A DNA stretch of 64,000 bases, taken from contig OX485803.1 in the NCBI GenBank assembly GCA_950295325.1, positions 47,571,554-47,635,553 on the forward strand. The letters run 5' to 3'. The position numbers were made by a program, and so were the translations under genes. Under the pieces are notes generated by a model. That model was not told the DNA's origin and searched no databases. It saw nothing but the letters and a program-made list of their open reading frames with translations. Positions 11,002 to 22,740 of this stretch are shown in pieces; position 1 is the stretch's first letter; each line of letters begins with the position of its first letter. The DNA is from Polytrichum commune (lineage: Eukaryota > Streptophyta > Polytrichopsida > Polytrichales > Polytrichaceae).

Positions 11002-11394
11002 TAGGCTAAATGAAGAAGAGTTATCCTCAACGGCGCTACATGCCAATTCTGTTTTCATCAGCCCTGCTATTTCCTCAAATCTGGACTCAAATTTGCAACA
11101 CCGCCATTTCGACCATGTATGTAGCCTCGAGAGAATGTATCACAATGCTTTCCAAAGTCAGTCAGTCGGTCAGTCAGTCAGTCAGTCAGACAGGCAGGCA
11201 TCAACAGCTTTACATCCCAAAAACATTGTGTGCAATAGGCTATATAGAGAAGAATTATCCTCAACGGCGCTACAAGCCAAATGTGGACTCATCAACCCTG
11301 CTATTTCCTCAAATCTGGACTCAAATTGCAACATGATCGCCATTGCGACCATCTACGTAGCCTCGAGAGAATGCATCACAATGCTTTCAAAAGT
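11002..11394. repeat. two-unit tandem repeat (about 157-base units) split by an AGTC/GACA tract
   Basis: Units 11002-11157 and 11236-11394 share ttatcctcaacggcgctaca, gccctgctatttcctcaaat and gtagcctcgagagaatg. The spacer is a (GTCA)n tract at 11157-11191. No protein is supported; the frames through it are low-complexity. Confidence 0.85.
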
Positions 11395-12401
11395 CACAGT
11401 TCTCCCTAAAGAAGGTTATGCATGTATGGGCACGACGAGAGTGTAGACCATGCTTATTTACCTTGGTCCATCTGCGCGAGGCACGTCATGGCTGTGTAAA
11501 TGCCCACCCAACCGCTTCAATCTTCAAAAGATTGATTCAACTTCCGCTCTCTACAAAATGCAGCAGTGCCTCGCCATCAATATCAACATTTTTGTCCGAG
11601 GATCCAAGGATGCAGCTCTACAGCTCTCATGATTTGCTGTACACCCAACCGTCAAGTAATATAACCTAGTCACAAGTCCTTGACTGAGTAAAAGTGGTCC
11701 GTCGTGAGGAATGTTATAAACTCTTGATCCCTGATCAAGCTCTGAACGACATTCATAGCTGCAACCTAATTAACTATGTGGCATGAGCTTCACAGAGAAT
11801 TCGTGGATCGCAGATTCCAATCCACCCCCTTAATGACCTATTTCAATAACACAGCCTGCTTCACGGAGGCGAATTGTTCATGAGAGAAATTTGGACGTAG
11901 AGCTGAATAAGGAGAGGTCATTCATATGTAGAGGTGTACACATTCAAAGGTGATTGGAAACCTAAGTTTCGGATTAGCTGTTTGCTGCATTTTGGGTGGA
12001 TTTTCGTCACACTTGAGAGCGAGAGAGAGAGAATTCAGCAGAAACACCCCCCTTTTTGTTTTACTCTATTGTGGCAGCAGCAGCAACATCATCACCTTCG
12101 ATTTTGGCGACAATCCATGAGCGCCGAGGAGTAAGGGAAAAAGCAAAAAAGGGAAGGGGAGTGTCAGTTCCTTAGCCCGGGAAGTTTAACAGTAATAACG
12201 GTGGAGGTGGCTCAGGGGTCTGGCTAGGTTCGGTTGCTCCTACCGAGCCACCTTCCAGACTCTAATCCGAACATTAAGCATGGAATGCAAAAAGCTTTGG
12301 AACGACATGTCATGTCCTCTAAACACCTACTAGGTAGAGACTCTCCGGGTACCCATCATCAATCCTTTTCTTTTCCTTTTTAACGCGGTTGTGTCGATGT
12401 A

Positions 12402-12431
12402 AAGTAGTACTTTTGTACAAAAGTACTACTT
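12402..12431. other. perfect 30-base palindrome
   Basis: aagtagtacttttgt is followed immediately by its exact reverse complement, so the 15-base arms can form a hairpin with no spacer. It lies between a GA-rich leader-like stretch and the RRM gene. Function unknown. Confidence 0.9.
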
Positions 12432-13691
12432 ATTTTAGCTTAGGTTCTCCGTAGGGTGGGGTGAATTAGAGAATCATCAGTGTGTGTGTGAATGCGTTTG
12501 TGACTATATGGTGGTTTGCAAGGATGATGATATAGGTCAGACATGTGCACGTGACCCAGCAGCAATGAGCAATGCTTCAGGAAAAATGCCATATTGTCAT
12601 TGCCAAAAAGGGGCAAGGCAGGGCCAATATATGAGTCCTAACTCAAATCGGTGTGGCGCCACAGTTGCAGGAAGATACCCTAGAAGAATCTTCTTAATTT
12701 GGAGATGCTGCGGGTGATGGGTGTTCTCATGTGTGATCAGGGTGCTCACGATGGGAATCGATTTGTCCTTGGTTTGGGGGATAACTTAGTTGCCGTGCAA
12801 CACTTGGCTATGGCGTCGTCGGACTCGTCACTATGGTTTGAAGAATGCAACTTGTGACCTAATTTATATCGCCGGAGGCACTCGTCACTCGTCACTCGAG
12901 TCAGGCAAAAGCCGCCGAGTCTCGCTTCATGTGTACAGTGTGCACAGATTTTATTGTTTTCTTTTTCTTTCTTTTATTTGAGGCCTTCCAAGGCCTACCC
13001 CGCTGGGTCAAAGGCTTGGTTTGGTTGAGTGAGTAGGTTTGATTCTTCCGTCAGAATGATGCAGATTCAGCATAATTATTATCGTGTGTACGTTGATAAT
13101 CTGGGAGGACAGGTCAATTTCATCTGGTAATATTGGTGCCACTTTTATGCTTTGGCTCCTGGACGAACCTGAGGCGTCTGCAGTCGTCTTGGGTTTCGAG
13201 TGTCGGTACGCTCCATTCATCACTATTCTAAGCCCCCCACGGGCTCCTACTGTTCACTTGCTATTGAGAATGGCATTTTGTCTGTACGAGGAGGAAGCGG
13301 TTAGAGCGACGAGAGACAGACATATCCTAAGTTAGGCCCCACAATCCTACTATTTAGGTTCTTGGATGCTTCGGTGAGGCTTAAGTATCACTTTCAACCA
13401 CGTTGATGTTCTGTCTGCAACTCTTCATCACTCTCTCTGAAAGGCCGGCCAAGCAGCGTCTGTGATACTGTGTTCCATTTCTTCCTGCCACCACATTTTT
13501 CCCGTCCTGGCCGATTGGCGCGTCACCCCCCTTCATCACATCCTATTCTTGGTATGTGTTTTTTTTCCTCCTGTCTGAAGGTTGCACCAACATCGCAACA
13601 CTGGGTCATCGAAGGATTGACATGTGCTTCCGTAACCTAACGCTGGCTGCATACATGCAGATTGGGAACACACATTCCCGGGAGTTTTCTC

Positions 13692-14245
13692 CCACAGGTT
13701 GACAGACAGACAGACAGACAGCTTGAAGAGGATTTTGCCCACTTGCTGCTGCTGCTCCTCCTGTTTGCTTCAAGTACAGTTGTCGGAGGCTTGATTGATT
13801 GATCCACCTCCATCATTTTTGGTAGCCTTGGTGGAAAACAGACAGATAGACAGACAGCTTCAAAAGCTTATTTTCCTCACTTGCTGCTGCTGCTGCCTCT
13901 GTTTGTTTCAAGTGCAGTTGACGAAGGATTGATTGATGCAACACAATTATTTTTGCTAGCCTTGGTGGACAGCAGACACCTTTGGAGGTTTTCCCCACAT
14001 TTCTGCTGCTGCTCGTACTGTTTGCTTGAAGTGCAGTTGTCGAAGAATTGATCGATTGATGCACCTCGAGTATTTTGATAGCCTTGGTGGAAAAAGGATA
14101 TACGCACAGACAGCTTCAGAACCTTCGAAAGTTTGTTTTCCCCCACTTGGTGCTGCTTGTGCTTCTATTTGCTTCAAGTGCAGTTGTGTGGAATGATTAA
14201 TTGATCGATTGATGCAACTCGACAATCTTTGGTAGCCTTGGTGGA
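13692..14245. repeat. four-unit tandem repeat (about 125-145 bases) directly upstream of the RRM gene
   Basis: Units begin near 13692, 13839, 13968 and 14105. Each contains, in order, a GACAGACAG tract or its remnant, CAGCTT-(c/g)AA, ccccacttgctgctgctg or similar, ctgtttgcttcaagtgcag, a TTGATTGATTGAT tract and tagccttggtgga. The array ends about 60 bases before the ATG, so it lies in the promoter or 5' untranslated region. Open frames through it on the minus strand are repeat artefacts. Confidence 0.9.
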
Positions 14246-14306
14246 GGCAGGCAAGCAGGACGGGAAGGGAAGGGAAGGGATTTGGAGGGGGGTTTAGGCC
14301 ATAGCC

Positions 14307-15422
14307 ATGGAGGATGTGAACTCGGTATACGTAGGGGGGCTGTCCTACGAAAGCTCCGAAGAGACTCTCAAGAAAACCTTCATGGAGTTCGGGGAGGTAG
14401 TGTCGGTAAAGATAGTCTACGACAGGGAGAGCGGCGAGTCACGAGGCTTCGGCTTCGTGACATTTACCAACCCACGCTCAGCCGCGCACGCAATTCGCGA
14501 CATGGATGGGGGCCAAATCGAAGGACGCACCGTGCGCGTGAACGAAGTTCGCAAGAACAAAGGGTTCGCCCCAGGGACGTTCCGCGACCGAGGAGGCGAC
14601 ATGATGATCCGAGGAGGACTTATCTCCGAGACTCACATCAACAGCATCCGCGGCGAGTTTCGCGACAGGGAACCATTCCGTCGCAGACGCATGACACCAT
14701 CCCGTGACCGCGCTCACCGCACTCGCTCCCCACCCTTACAAAGGAATAACAACGCACACCGATCGCGCTCCCCAATACTGCGAGGCAGCAGCCCCGTTAG
14801 CAGCCCCGTCGGGACCCGATGCCAATCCCCGTCCGAAGCTAAAGAGCGATCTCGCAGCGGCAGAAGCTCAGTTTCTCCGGTAAGCTCCGAAGAAGCCAAC
14901 AACAACAACGGAGAAACTCATCGCAAGGAGGAATCTGTCCACAAGGGTGGATCCTTGGGGAAGCTAAGCTCGCGAGTGGCGGGGTCCGAGTTGAAGGAGG
15001 AGGACACCTTGCGACAGCTGCGAGACGAACTTGAGAAAGCTCGCGAGAATCGTAAGGAGCTTGAGGACAAAGTCGCCAGTCTTAAGGAGGTTGTGGAGAA
15101 GGCGGATGTCACCATTGCAGCTTTACAAACCAAGAGCCAGAAGCTCGAGGAATCTCTCACTGCTGCCCAGAAAATGGCCTTCCAGCGTCACTCCCAGCTC
15201 AAGAGGTTGCAGACCGGTGTGTTTCATTTCAAGCTCTGTACTGAAAGGTTGAGTAATAGTGAACGAGAGATGAAGGCGTTGGCTGCCTTGACCACTCTGG
15301 AGATTGAACATGAACCGAATTCCAAGGATGGGGGTGCTGGTGGTGGGATTGGCATCAATGGCCATACCGATGGCAATGACCAAAATCACACCAGTGAGCT
15401 TGAGCATTACATGACCACTTGA
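14307..15422 (+). CDS. single-RRM, Arg/Ser-rich, coiled-coil RNA-binding protein
   Basis: One uninterrupted frame of 371 residues whose ATG lies in a good context (gccatgg). Residues 5-80 form an RRM with RNP2 VYVGGL (7-12) and RNP1 RGFGFVTF (46-53). Residues 125-195 are Arg/Ser/Pro-rich with repeated RS and SP dipeptides, as in splicing-related proteins. Residues 232-325 are a charged heptad-rich coiled coil (EEDTLRQLRDELEKARENRK and onward). The tail is Gly/Asn/His-rich and polar. The order RRM - RS-like - coiled coil matches a plant family of nuclear RNA-binding proteins whose members I cannot name securely; a role in mRNA processing is inferred from domains only. Arrays of GACA/CTG/TTGA repeats lie directly upstream, and a (TGA)n tract at 15472-15500 falls in the probable 3' untranslated region. 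The coding part is intronless, although a 5' untranslated intron is possible. Confidence 0.9.
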   Translation: MEDVNSVYVGGLSYESSEETLKKTFMEFGEVVSVKIVYDRESGESRGFGFVTFTNPRSAAHAIRDMDGGQIEGRTVRVNEVRKNKGFAPGTFRDRGGDMMIRGGLISETHINSIRGEFRDREPFRRRRMTPSRDRAHRTRSPPLQRNNNAHRSRSPILRGSSPVSSPVGTRCQSPSEAKERSRSGRSSVSPVSSEEANNNNGETHRKEESVHKGGSLGKLSSRVAGSELKEEDTLRQLRDELEKARENRKELEDKVASLKEVVEKADVTIAALQTKSQKLEESLTAAQKMAFQRHSQLKRLQTGVFHFKLCTERLSNSEREMKALAALTTLEIEHEPNSKDGGAGGGIGINGHTDGNDQNHTSELEHYMTT

Positions 15423-15471
15423 GGTCACACCAAATCCTTCCATGGTGAAGCATCAACAGAAGAAGAAGAAT

Positions 15472-15500
15472 ATGATGATGATGATGATGATGATGATGAT
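15472..15500. repeat. (ATG)n/(TGA)n microsatellite
   Basis: Nine or so perfect trinucleotide repeats about 50 bases after the RRM gene stop, followed by tgttgattgttgatgatt. Probably transcribed in the 3' untranslated region. Confidence 0.9.
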
Positions 15501-16872
15501 TGTTGATTGTTGATGATTGTAACTTGCTCCAATCAGAGATTTACATTACTACCCCAAGGATGTGTGTTGCAAGCTTTTGAGCCAAGATGAAGACAAACCC
15601 AACCCGGCCGTTGTAAGAAATTGATGAGGTGGTGGATGTCACCTTATTGCACTCGCAGGGTTTTGCATTGCCACAACGCAAGCAGGAAAACATCAACATC
15701 GACATCATGATAAGAAATTGGGCTGCAGTTTTTGTAAATTGTAGAACTGATCGATTGCGAGGAGGAGGAGGAGCACTTGACTCTTCTTATCTTGGCCTTG
15801 GCTTCTGAAGGATTTATATTGCACAAACTTCTTATCAAGCATGTAGCTGGCTTATCCAAATGTATAGATGGTTTCTTCTATCCTTCCCCTCGCAGTCTCT
15901 TTGTGGGGTGGTGGTATACTGTCTTTCTCCCCCATGGCATTTCTTATGTGCAGGCGCAAGCGTGACATCGAATTCCATTACAATGTATATGAAAAAAAAT
16001 TTCAAGGTCTTCTCTTATAATACAAGCAGCTTCGATGATGAGAGTGAATTTTCTTCTATCTTATGAGAAAAGTCATCATGAGCTGCTCTGTGTGCACTTG
16101 GGATTGCTGTGGAGGAGCCATTTTTTGCACCAGGTAATGGTTTTTGGGAGACGGTGATCTTGTGAGGGACAAAGGAAGGCACGTCATGGTTGAATGAATA
16201 TTCTAAGAAGAACCCACCTCCCAGTTCCTATTACCTTGTGCAATTTGCTTCTCCAGGGTCTTTTTTTCAGAAAAAACAGCAGAGAATTAAGAAAATGAGA
16301 AATTGAAAACCTACTTCGAGAATCCACAGGTACCATCCGAGCCCCTGATGATGTTTTGTGTGCAAAATCAGGTAGTTAGGTGTTGCAAGATTGTCGCAAG
16401 TGTTGTGATGATATCAGCTTGTGCTCAAGACATACTTGCAGGTCTTTCAATTTGGCTAATTTAGACTTTTCTGAGCTTTGCTTCCCTGAGTGGACCAGAG
16501 ATAATATGTGACAGTGTTTTGGTGGCCATCAGAAAATCTTGATAATTTTTTAGGTTAAACTTTCCATGAAGCTTCTTCACTTATGAGCTGGGAAAACCAT
16601 AATTTTTTGAAAAGGTGCACGCAACTAAGATCACATTTGGGAAGCGCGCTTCATCTCATTCTTCTTCATATACTTGAGCATTTTTGTGGAAAGCAGCCCT
16701 CATCTTTCATTGAGGCTCTTACTCTCATTCTTGCTGGATTTTACAAGAAAAAGCGTTTTGTGATGAAACAAATCTTCTTTGGAATTTACAGACATCATGA
16801 ACACTGTCACTGATGATGGTTCTGGGAAAAACTGAATATTTGAGGCCGAGAATTGGAGGTTTGATTCTCTCT

Positions 16873-17420
16873 CTGCAATTTCAAAGAAGTTACAGGATTG
16901 GAATTCTCATTTAATTCATTGTTTTGAGCTTGTTCACTGAAATGGTGCTCACCATGTCGTCTAAAAGGGTTTATGTAGTCACTAACATCGTGCAATTTTG
17001 CAGAAGTTACAGGATTGAAATACCCACTTACTAGATCATCGTTTTGAGATTATTCACAGAAATCAGTGCTCACGATGACGTTTGAAAAGGTTTCATGGAC
17101 TAGGAAACCTAGGAGGTCTGAGAGGGACGAGAGGGTTACTGGACATAACCATTTTGGCACCCTCTTCTCTAGACCCTCCAATCATGGCGATCAATGGCCT
17201 GGATTTAGGTCATGGGAAGGAGAGGGTTATGCTATGTGAAAGGCATCCCCTTCCCCAATCCCAGAAGGCCATCTCATGTGCCAAATGGTTATGTGGCCAC
17301 TAGGGCGGTGCAATTTCAAAGAAGTTACAGGAGTCAAATAACCACTTTGATCTTGCTAGGAGATTATTCACAGAAACAGTGTTCACTGTGTTGTCCGAAA
17401 GGGTTAACATACATGATCAC
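16873..17420. repeat. three diverged tandem units of about 115-130 bases
   Basis: Units near 16873-16985, 17000-17100 and 17305-17420 share gaagttacaggattgaa, cgttttgagattattcacaga, gtgctcac-atg and a gtcactaacatc-(g/a)tgcaattt junction. A 200-base non-repeat stretch separates units two and three. Non-coding. Confidence 0.75.
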
Positions 17421-19320
17421 TAACATCACAATGGAAAGTGTGGCAGCAAGTGGCCCACCTCGAACATTAAATGTAACATCAAACTGGGGTTTAGGTGCCC
17501 CACTATTGAAAGTTGAGGCTATTTGGTAGACTTTTTTGCACACCCATTTACTCATGAATCTTTCCTCTGGTTATCCCTTTGTGCCACGTATTCATTTACA
17601 GACTACCAGAAAGCTCTAGAATATTGGTGCATTGCTTTTTCTTTTCTTTGAAAGACTCCAAAGGCTCTCAGCCAGAGTTTGTCTTATGTACACTAATGTC
17701 AGTTCCTCAATGACCCCATCATTGCAGAGTTGTCTGTACAAAATTTTCTGGCTTTTTTGAATTTAAGAAAAAACCTCTTATTACTTTTCTGTTGACAGCC
17801 AAAACAAATGGGTTTTTATTGGAAAACTGAACTTTTGATGGAAAGAAAATTACATTATTATATGACCTAGTCAAATAAGGTATGTATGTCCATAGGCCCT
17901 TATGTGGTCTCTCTGTTTAATTTGACACCTATATTTTGAATGGTTGTAGGTAAGTTAAGTACAGACACTAAAAAGATGCTAGTTATGATGAGATACAACA
18001 AAGTGCTCAAATTATTTTTACTATTCTACGTTCATGGTTAACACATGTGGGTAGCAGGCTGTCATTTTTTGAGAGAAAGAGAATCTTCACTTTGACCTCT
18101 TTATAAAATTGGCATCTTAACCCAGGTAAAATCTGAAACCTGAAATGGCACTCTTGCATGAATCACAACCACTGACCGAGATGATGAGATATTTTCCGAT
18201 TCAATCCAACAGCCAAAATTGTCTGAAGTGCCCACCACAATAGGGCCACACCCATCAAGTTAGACCAAACTTCAAAGATTATCAAACGTCGACCAACTTA
18301 ACTTACTTACGCCACGTCCCTGATTTACTCGAGATTTTCTTGTTCTGGAGGCTTGTGCAACTCTCTGAATCATCAAGTGGTTTCAATGTTTCCAAGTCGT
18401 TCTTGAACAAGTTGTCTTGTGAGTTTGAATTTATCGTCACCTCAAAAAGCGTAAGTTTAATGCCACCTCGCCAGGTTACACCTAAATAAGTTTACCTTTG
18501 ATCAGGTCATCCGTGGAGATGATGTACAGACAACTTTGAGTGCACAGACTTTTGTTGGATGAGTCTTTACAGACAACTAAATAAGTTGATGCACAGACAG
18601 ACAGCCCGAGTACCTTACCTGCTGGAGGGCTTTTATATATAAATGGATAGGACGGACCTCTCCCTCTCTCATGCCCTCCTTTCGGGAATACGAAGATCCT
18701 TTTGTGCCTACGTCCTGCATATCCTAGTAGGCTATGAAGGGCCTACCAAGATACTTTTATTATGCCCCCTCCCCACCTGACTTTACCAAATAACCAAAGT
18801 CTTTCGTAAAACCCGGGTACAGCTCCCTTGGTTATAGGGGACGCATCCGGTTATCCCAATGCACCTACAAGAACTTGCTCCAGAGATTTTTGAGTAGGTT
18901 TTAGTTAAGTAGCTTTCACACATGTTCGTGGTTTTATCTACCAAGCAATGACATGTTGGGTAGTTTTTGTCCCATCCCCAAATGCCTTACTACTCATCTA
19001 TCTTACCATCGGTTTTTGTTAATGGAGCTCCTCGTGCCCTCATAGCTAAGACTAAAAAGCACCCAATCACAAGGGCGGGAGGCGGCACTTTTAAAAGTCT
19101 TATATTCTTGCCTCATGTCTAGGTACCGATGGGAAGGTCGGTGCTTGGGGCTTAAAACCTCCACTTTGAAGCCATGCCACATCATTCGCCAACTAGGCTC
19201 GGCACTAGATAATGTCGAGGGTGTGGAGGCCAGGTTGTTAGAACCGACTTTTAGGCTTTGCTAAAGTGAGGTGGGGAGGGGACATTATGCTCCTCCAGTT
19301 GATGCACGGGGAGAACGGGT
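17420..19320. other. intergenic, no gene recognised
   Basis: AT-rich, with short unsupported frames. It contains a small GACA tract (about 18594-18606) and a TATATATAAATG box near 18635 followed by a CT-rich stretch, which could be the promoter part of a lost LTR. I see no domain. Confidence 0.35.
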
Positions 19321-19925
19321 CGCTGAGTTACAGACGAACCGGTTGAGTGTGATAAATAACTGGTTGAAGCAATGATCGGGGAGAACCGGCAGTTAGTTAC
19401 AAATGAACCGGTTGAGTTTGAGAAATAATTGGTTGAAGTTCGAGACTGCATGAAAATTACCGATCATTTTACAAGAATCTATGAAATATACCCCAATTTA
19501 ATAAAGAAAAACCGGAGGATGTCAACATGTAACCGGTTGGACTTGCAAACACTAGGATCTCAACCGACTATGCCCAAAAATCTCCCTCATCACTGGGTTG
19601 AAGTTCAAGACTGCAGGAAAGATACCAATCAGTTAGAGGAATCCATGGAATACATCTTCAATTAATAAAGGAAAACCAAAAGATCACACCGTGTAACCGG
19701 ATGGACTTGGAAATGCTAGGATATTGATAGATGATCATGCCAAAAAATCCTCCCCCGGAATTTAGACTACAATACTATTCTCAAGTCAGTGGCAGGGAGT
19801 TTTTGAGCATACTCGATTGAGATCCTAGTGTTTGCAAGTTCAACTGGTTACATGTTGACATCGGTAATTTTCCTGAAGTCTTGAACTTTCAACCAGTTAA
19901 TTTTTCAAACTCAGCTAGTTCATAT
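19320..19925. repeat. ACCGGTTGA-rich direct and inverted repeat complex
   Basis: Direct units near 19320, 19390 and 19598 share gaaccggttgag, ggttgaagttc-agactgca and catgtaaccgg-tggacttg. The stretch 19793-19925 is the reverse complement of 19385-19590 (atgtcaacatgtaaccagtt, cttgcaaacactaggatctc) with about 58 bases missing. The complex abuts MITE B1 exactly. Confidence 0.8.
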
Positions 19926-19930
19926 GTAAC

Positions 19931-20278
19931 TACACTAGATAGGATTTTCAGTGTTTGATTATATTTAGAGTTGTTACCACCCTACCATGCTCAACACTAA
20001 TTTACAATTCCTTGACAATTAGTGTTAGACATAAATGTACCACTACCTTCCTTGCTGCCACCTCCCTTATGATATATATATATTTATATATATTTAATTT
20101 AATTTTTTTCATATCTTTACTAACACTAAATTCAAACATGTAACTTCCACATATTACCATACTTGATATTTAGTGTTTGAGTTTACATTTAATGTTACTT
20201 ACTTTCATAGGGTTATTGATATTTAGTGTATGCGTTCGTAGTTAGTGTATCAAACACTGAATATCCTATATTAGTGTA
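19931..20278. mobile_element. MITE family B, copy 1
   Basis: Ends tacactagataggatttt and aatatcctatattagtgta. The interior gttgttaccaccctaccatg, caacactaattt, ttgacaattag-gttagacat and gatatttagtgtttgagttt is shared with the neighbouring copy at 20313-20599. This copy carries a TA-rich expansion near 20070-20100. Confidence 0.82.
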
Positions 20279-20312
20279 GTGGTAGATTCTCCCCATTCAT
20301 GTCTCAGGTCAT

Positions 20313-20599
20313 TACACAAAATATGATATTTAGTGTTGTTACCACCCTACCATGTTCAACACTAATTTTCAATTCTTTGACAATTAGGGTTAGACATAAA
20401 TGTGCCGCTACCTTCCCTACTACCATCTCCCTTATTCTATCCCTTTTTTTCATATCTTTACTAACACTAAACTCAAACATGTAACTTCCACATATTATCA
20501 TAGTTGATATTTAGTGTTTGAGTTTACATTTAACATTACTTACTTTCATAGGGTTAGTGATATTTAGTGTATCAAACACTAAATATCATGTTTTGTGTA
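20313..20599. mobile_element. MITE family B, copy 2
   Basis: About 287 bases in the same orientation as copy 1 and only 34 bases away. Ends tacacaaaatatgatattta and taaatatcatgttttgtgta are inverted. The internal sequence is collinear with copy 1 without the TA expansion. Non-coding. Confidence 0.82.
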
Positions 20600-20873
20600 G
20601 TGTTATTTATTTTGTGTAGAGTCTTTCCCACAGCCTTACGACACTATAACTAGGACTGTGTGTTGAGTAATACATGTGTGGAGCTGTGCCTGGATTATGA
20701 AGTTGTGTCTGCCATGGCTCCGTGTTGGACTGGGATTTAGAATTGAATTGCATGTGAGTGTGTGACAACTAAGTTAACTCCACCGCTTCTTAAGTTAACC
20801 TATGTGATTCTCTGGATTTTTGGCACTATCATATTGATTGGAAACAAGGCAACATTGGGCATGTTTAGAGCAG

Positions 20874-21670
20874 AGGCACCTGTAATTGATCACTTGAGAG
20901 ATTCTCCACTGAATCTTGGAGAAGTATTAAGGCGGCGCAAAATCTTCCCGTGTAGGAAGATAGAAATCAAGAAGATTGTAATTTTTTTGGGTAATTTTGT
21001 TTCTTACAATCATGATTAAAATTATTGTGAATTTTTGAAGCCAAAATTTGGTCCAAACATATTATCAATGTCTAGAGTTTGCCATAACCTACACATTCCT
21101 TCTCACTCAAAAACAAAACATGTGTCACGGTATTTTTGGTTCCAATCTGATTGAAATTCACTCCCAACCTTATCAAAATTCCGGTACCCCGTAAATTGTT
21201 GGTGGGGTCTTGATCGAGAATCAACGCCTCTAACAAGGTAAGGTAAGATAGAGAGTGCTAAAACCATCACTTCAAGCATTGAGTATATGTAGTATCACCA
21301 AAGTAGAGGCACCCACAACCGAACACTTTAGAGGTTATGTGCCATATCTAGAGAGGTATGAAAGTGATGCAAATTTTACTCGTGGGAAGATACAAATCGT
21401 GAGGATTGCAATTCTTTGGTAATTTTCTTTCTTAAAATAAAATTATTGAGAATTTCCGAAGCCAAAAGTTGGCATCAACATATTACCAATAACTAGAGTC
21501 TATCATATTACATGTTTAGTTTAACCATTTATTCCTTGGTTTAGCACTCTAAACCAAGACATATGTTGTGGCACTATTGGTTCAGGCATGATCGAAATTG
21601 AGTTCCAACCTACTCAAAATTCCAATACCATGTAGATTGCCAATGGGGTCGGGATTAGGCGCCTCTATTA
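20874..21670. repeat. two-unit tandem repeat, period about 430 bases
   Basis: Units from 20874 and 21307 share gaggcacc, cccgtgtaggaagataga-atc/ctcgtgggaagatacaaatc, tttttgggtaattt, gccaaaa-ttgg, aacatatta-caat, actagagt and a ggtttc-atctgatcgaaatt-type end, finishing with gcgcctctatta or cgcctctaac. It could be decayed retroelement untranslated sequence; no coding domain is seen. Confidence 0.75.
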
Positions 21671-22185
21671 TTGATGATAAAAGTTTTTTCATTAGTAAAA
21701 AGGGGGGGGGGAGGGGGGAATTTTAATGCACCAAAGCATGTGTTCTTTGGATTTTGTATGCAAAAGTTTTATTGGCATATTATTTACAATTGGCGGGGGA
21801 GTATGATGTTAAGGTGGTGGACATTCTTAGAATTGATATGTATTTATTGTGCAAGATTTTGATTGAGGTGTTGGTTTTGGCCGAGATGTTGGGTTTAGCA
21901 CTCTTAGAGAGTGTTAAAATCATCACTTTCATAGATGGGCATTATTATTATTATTATACCTCTAGTTTGATAGCAATTAACAATGTAGTTCAATGCACCA
22001 AAATATGTCTTTGTTGGTATATGAACTAAAACCAACACATGAGCCTAATGTTAAGGTGGTGCATCATGAAGGCCATCAAGCAAGCATTTGGAACGGACAA
22101 TATAGTTGGCATTAGTTTTGGAAGCCATAATTAACCCAACACCGACAAACAAGCAGGGTGGTGCCACATATAATGCCTCAACGTT

Positions 22186-22740
22186 GTGGTCTACACGGAA
22201 TGGCTCCACAAATCTACCTACATTCTCGGACGCCGTATAGACTTCATCCCACACCAAGGGAGCATAGATGGCACGAACCCCAACAAAACGGCAATCCGCC
22301 TAGCCCAAGCACCCGTGAGAGAAGCGATCGTGGACAAAATCCAAGCCATGAGCAACGTCACCAACTCCAACCCACTCATCACCAAGAAATACCTCACCAA
22401 AACCATGAAGGAATTTGAAGATAAGTTGGATAAGAAGTTTGGCACGCTCACCACCACAACCAACACCCACACGGATTGAAGACACAAGGCAACCACGGCA
22501 ACTATAACTCACCATACCACCAACCTCCTAGCGCTCTTTGGAACGATCGCCCACGAATTCCAACAATCCAATCTCCGTATGCAAGGCATTGTCAATGGTC
22601 TCTCCACCACCGCAACGGAAATCTTACAAAGAACCGCCCTACCTCCGATGCCACAAGGATATAATGTGACCACCCCCACCTCTCCCACTACAAGCCCCCC
22701 CCCCCCCCTTTGGCTTCCACGACAACCCACCAATGCACCA
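22186..22740 (+). pseudogene. LINE ORF1-like region, unclassified
   Basis: The frame from 22186 (VYTEWLHKSTYILGRRIDFI...) continues with VREAIVDKIQAMSN and a charged KEFEDKLDKKFGTLTTTT stretch, then breaks. The next frame gives ATEILQRTALPPMPQGYNVT and a proline-rich end. There is no zinc knuckle. Its position upstream of the endonuclease suggests the 5' ORF of the LINE, but I do not recognise a family. Confidence 0.45.

Noticed and set aside
12199-12253. tRNA- or SINE-like box pair (tggctcagggg and ggttcggttgc) within a short inverted repeat
   Set aside because: Spacing between the two boxes is only about 23 bases, no cloverleaf can be drawn and no second copy is seen; insufficient for a tRNA or SINE call.
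13813-14225. Three overlapping minus-strand frames of 83-89 residues upstream of the RRM gene
   Set aside because: Each simply translates the tandem repeat units (SSTTALQ-like and HQGYQ-like peptides repeat once per unit).
18594-18660. GACA tract followed by a TATATATAAATG box as a promoter
   Set aside because: No gene follows; a lone TATA-like string in AT-rich DNA is expected by chance.
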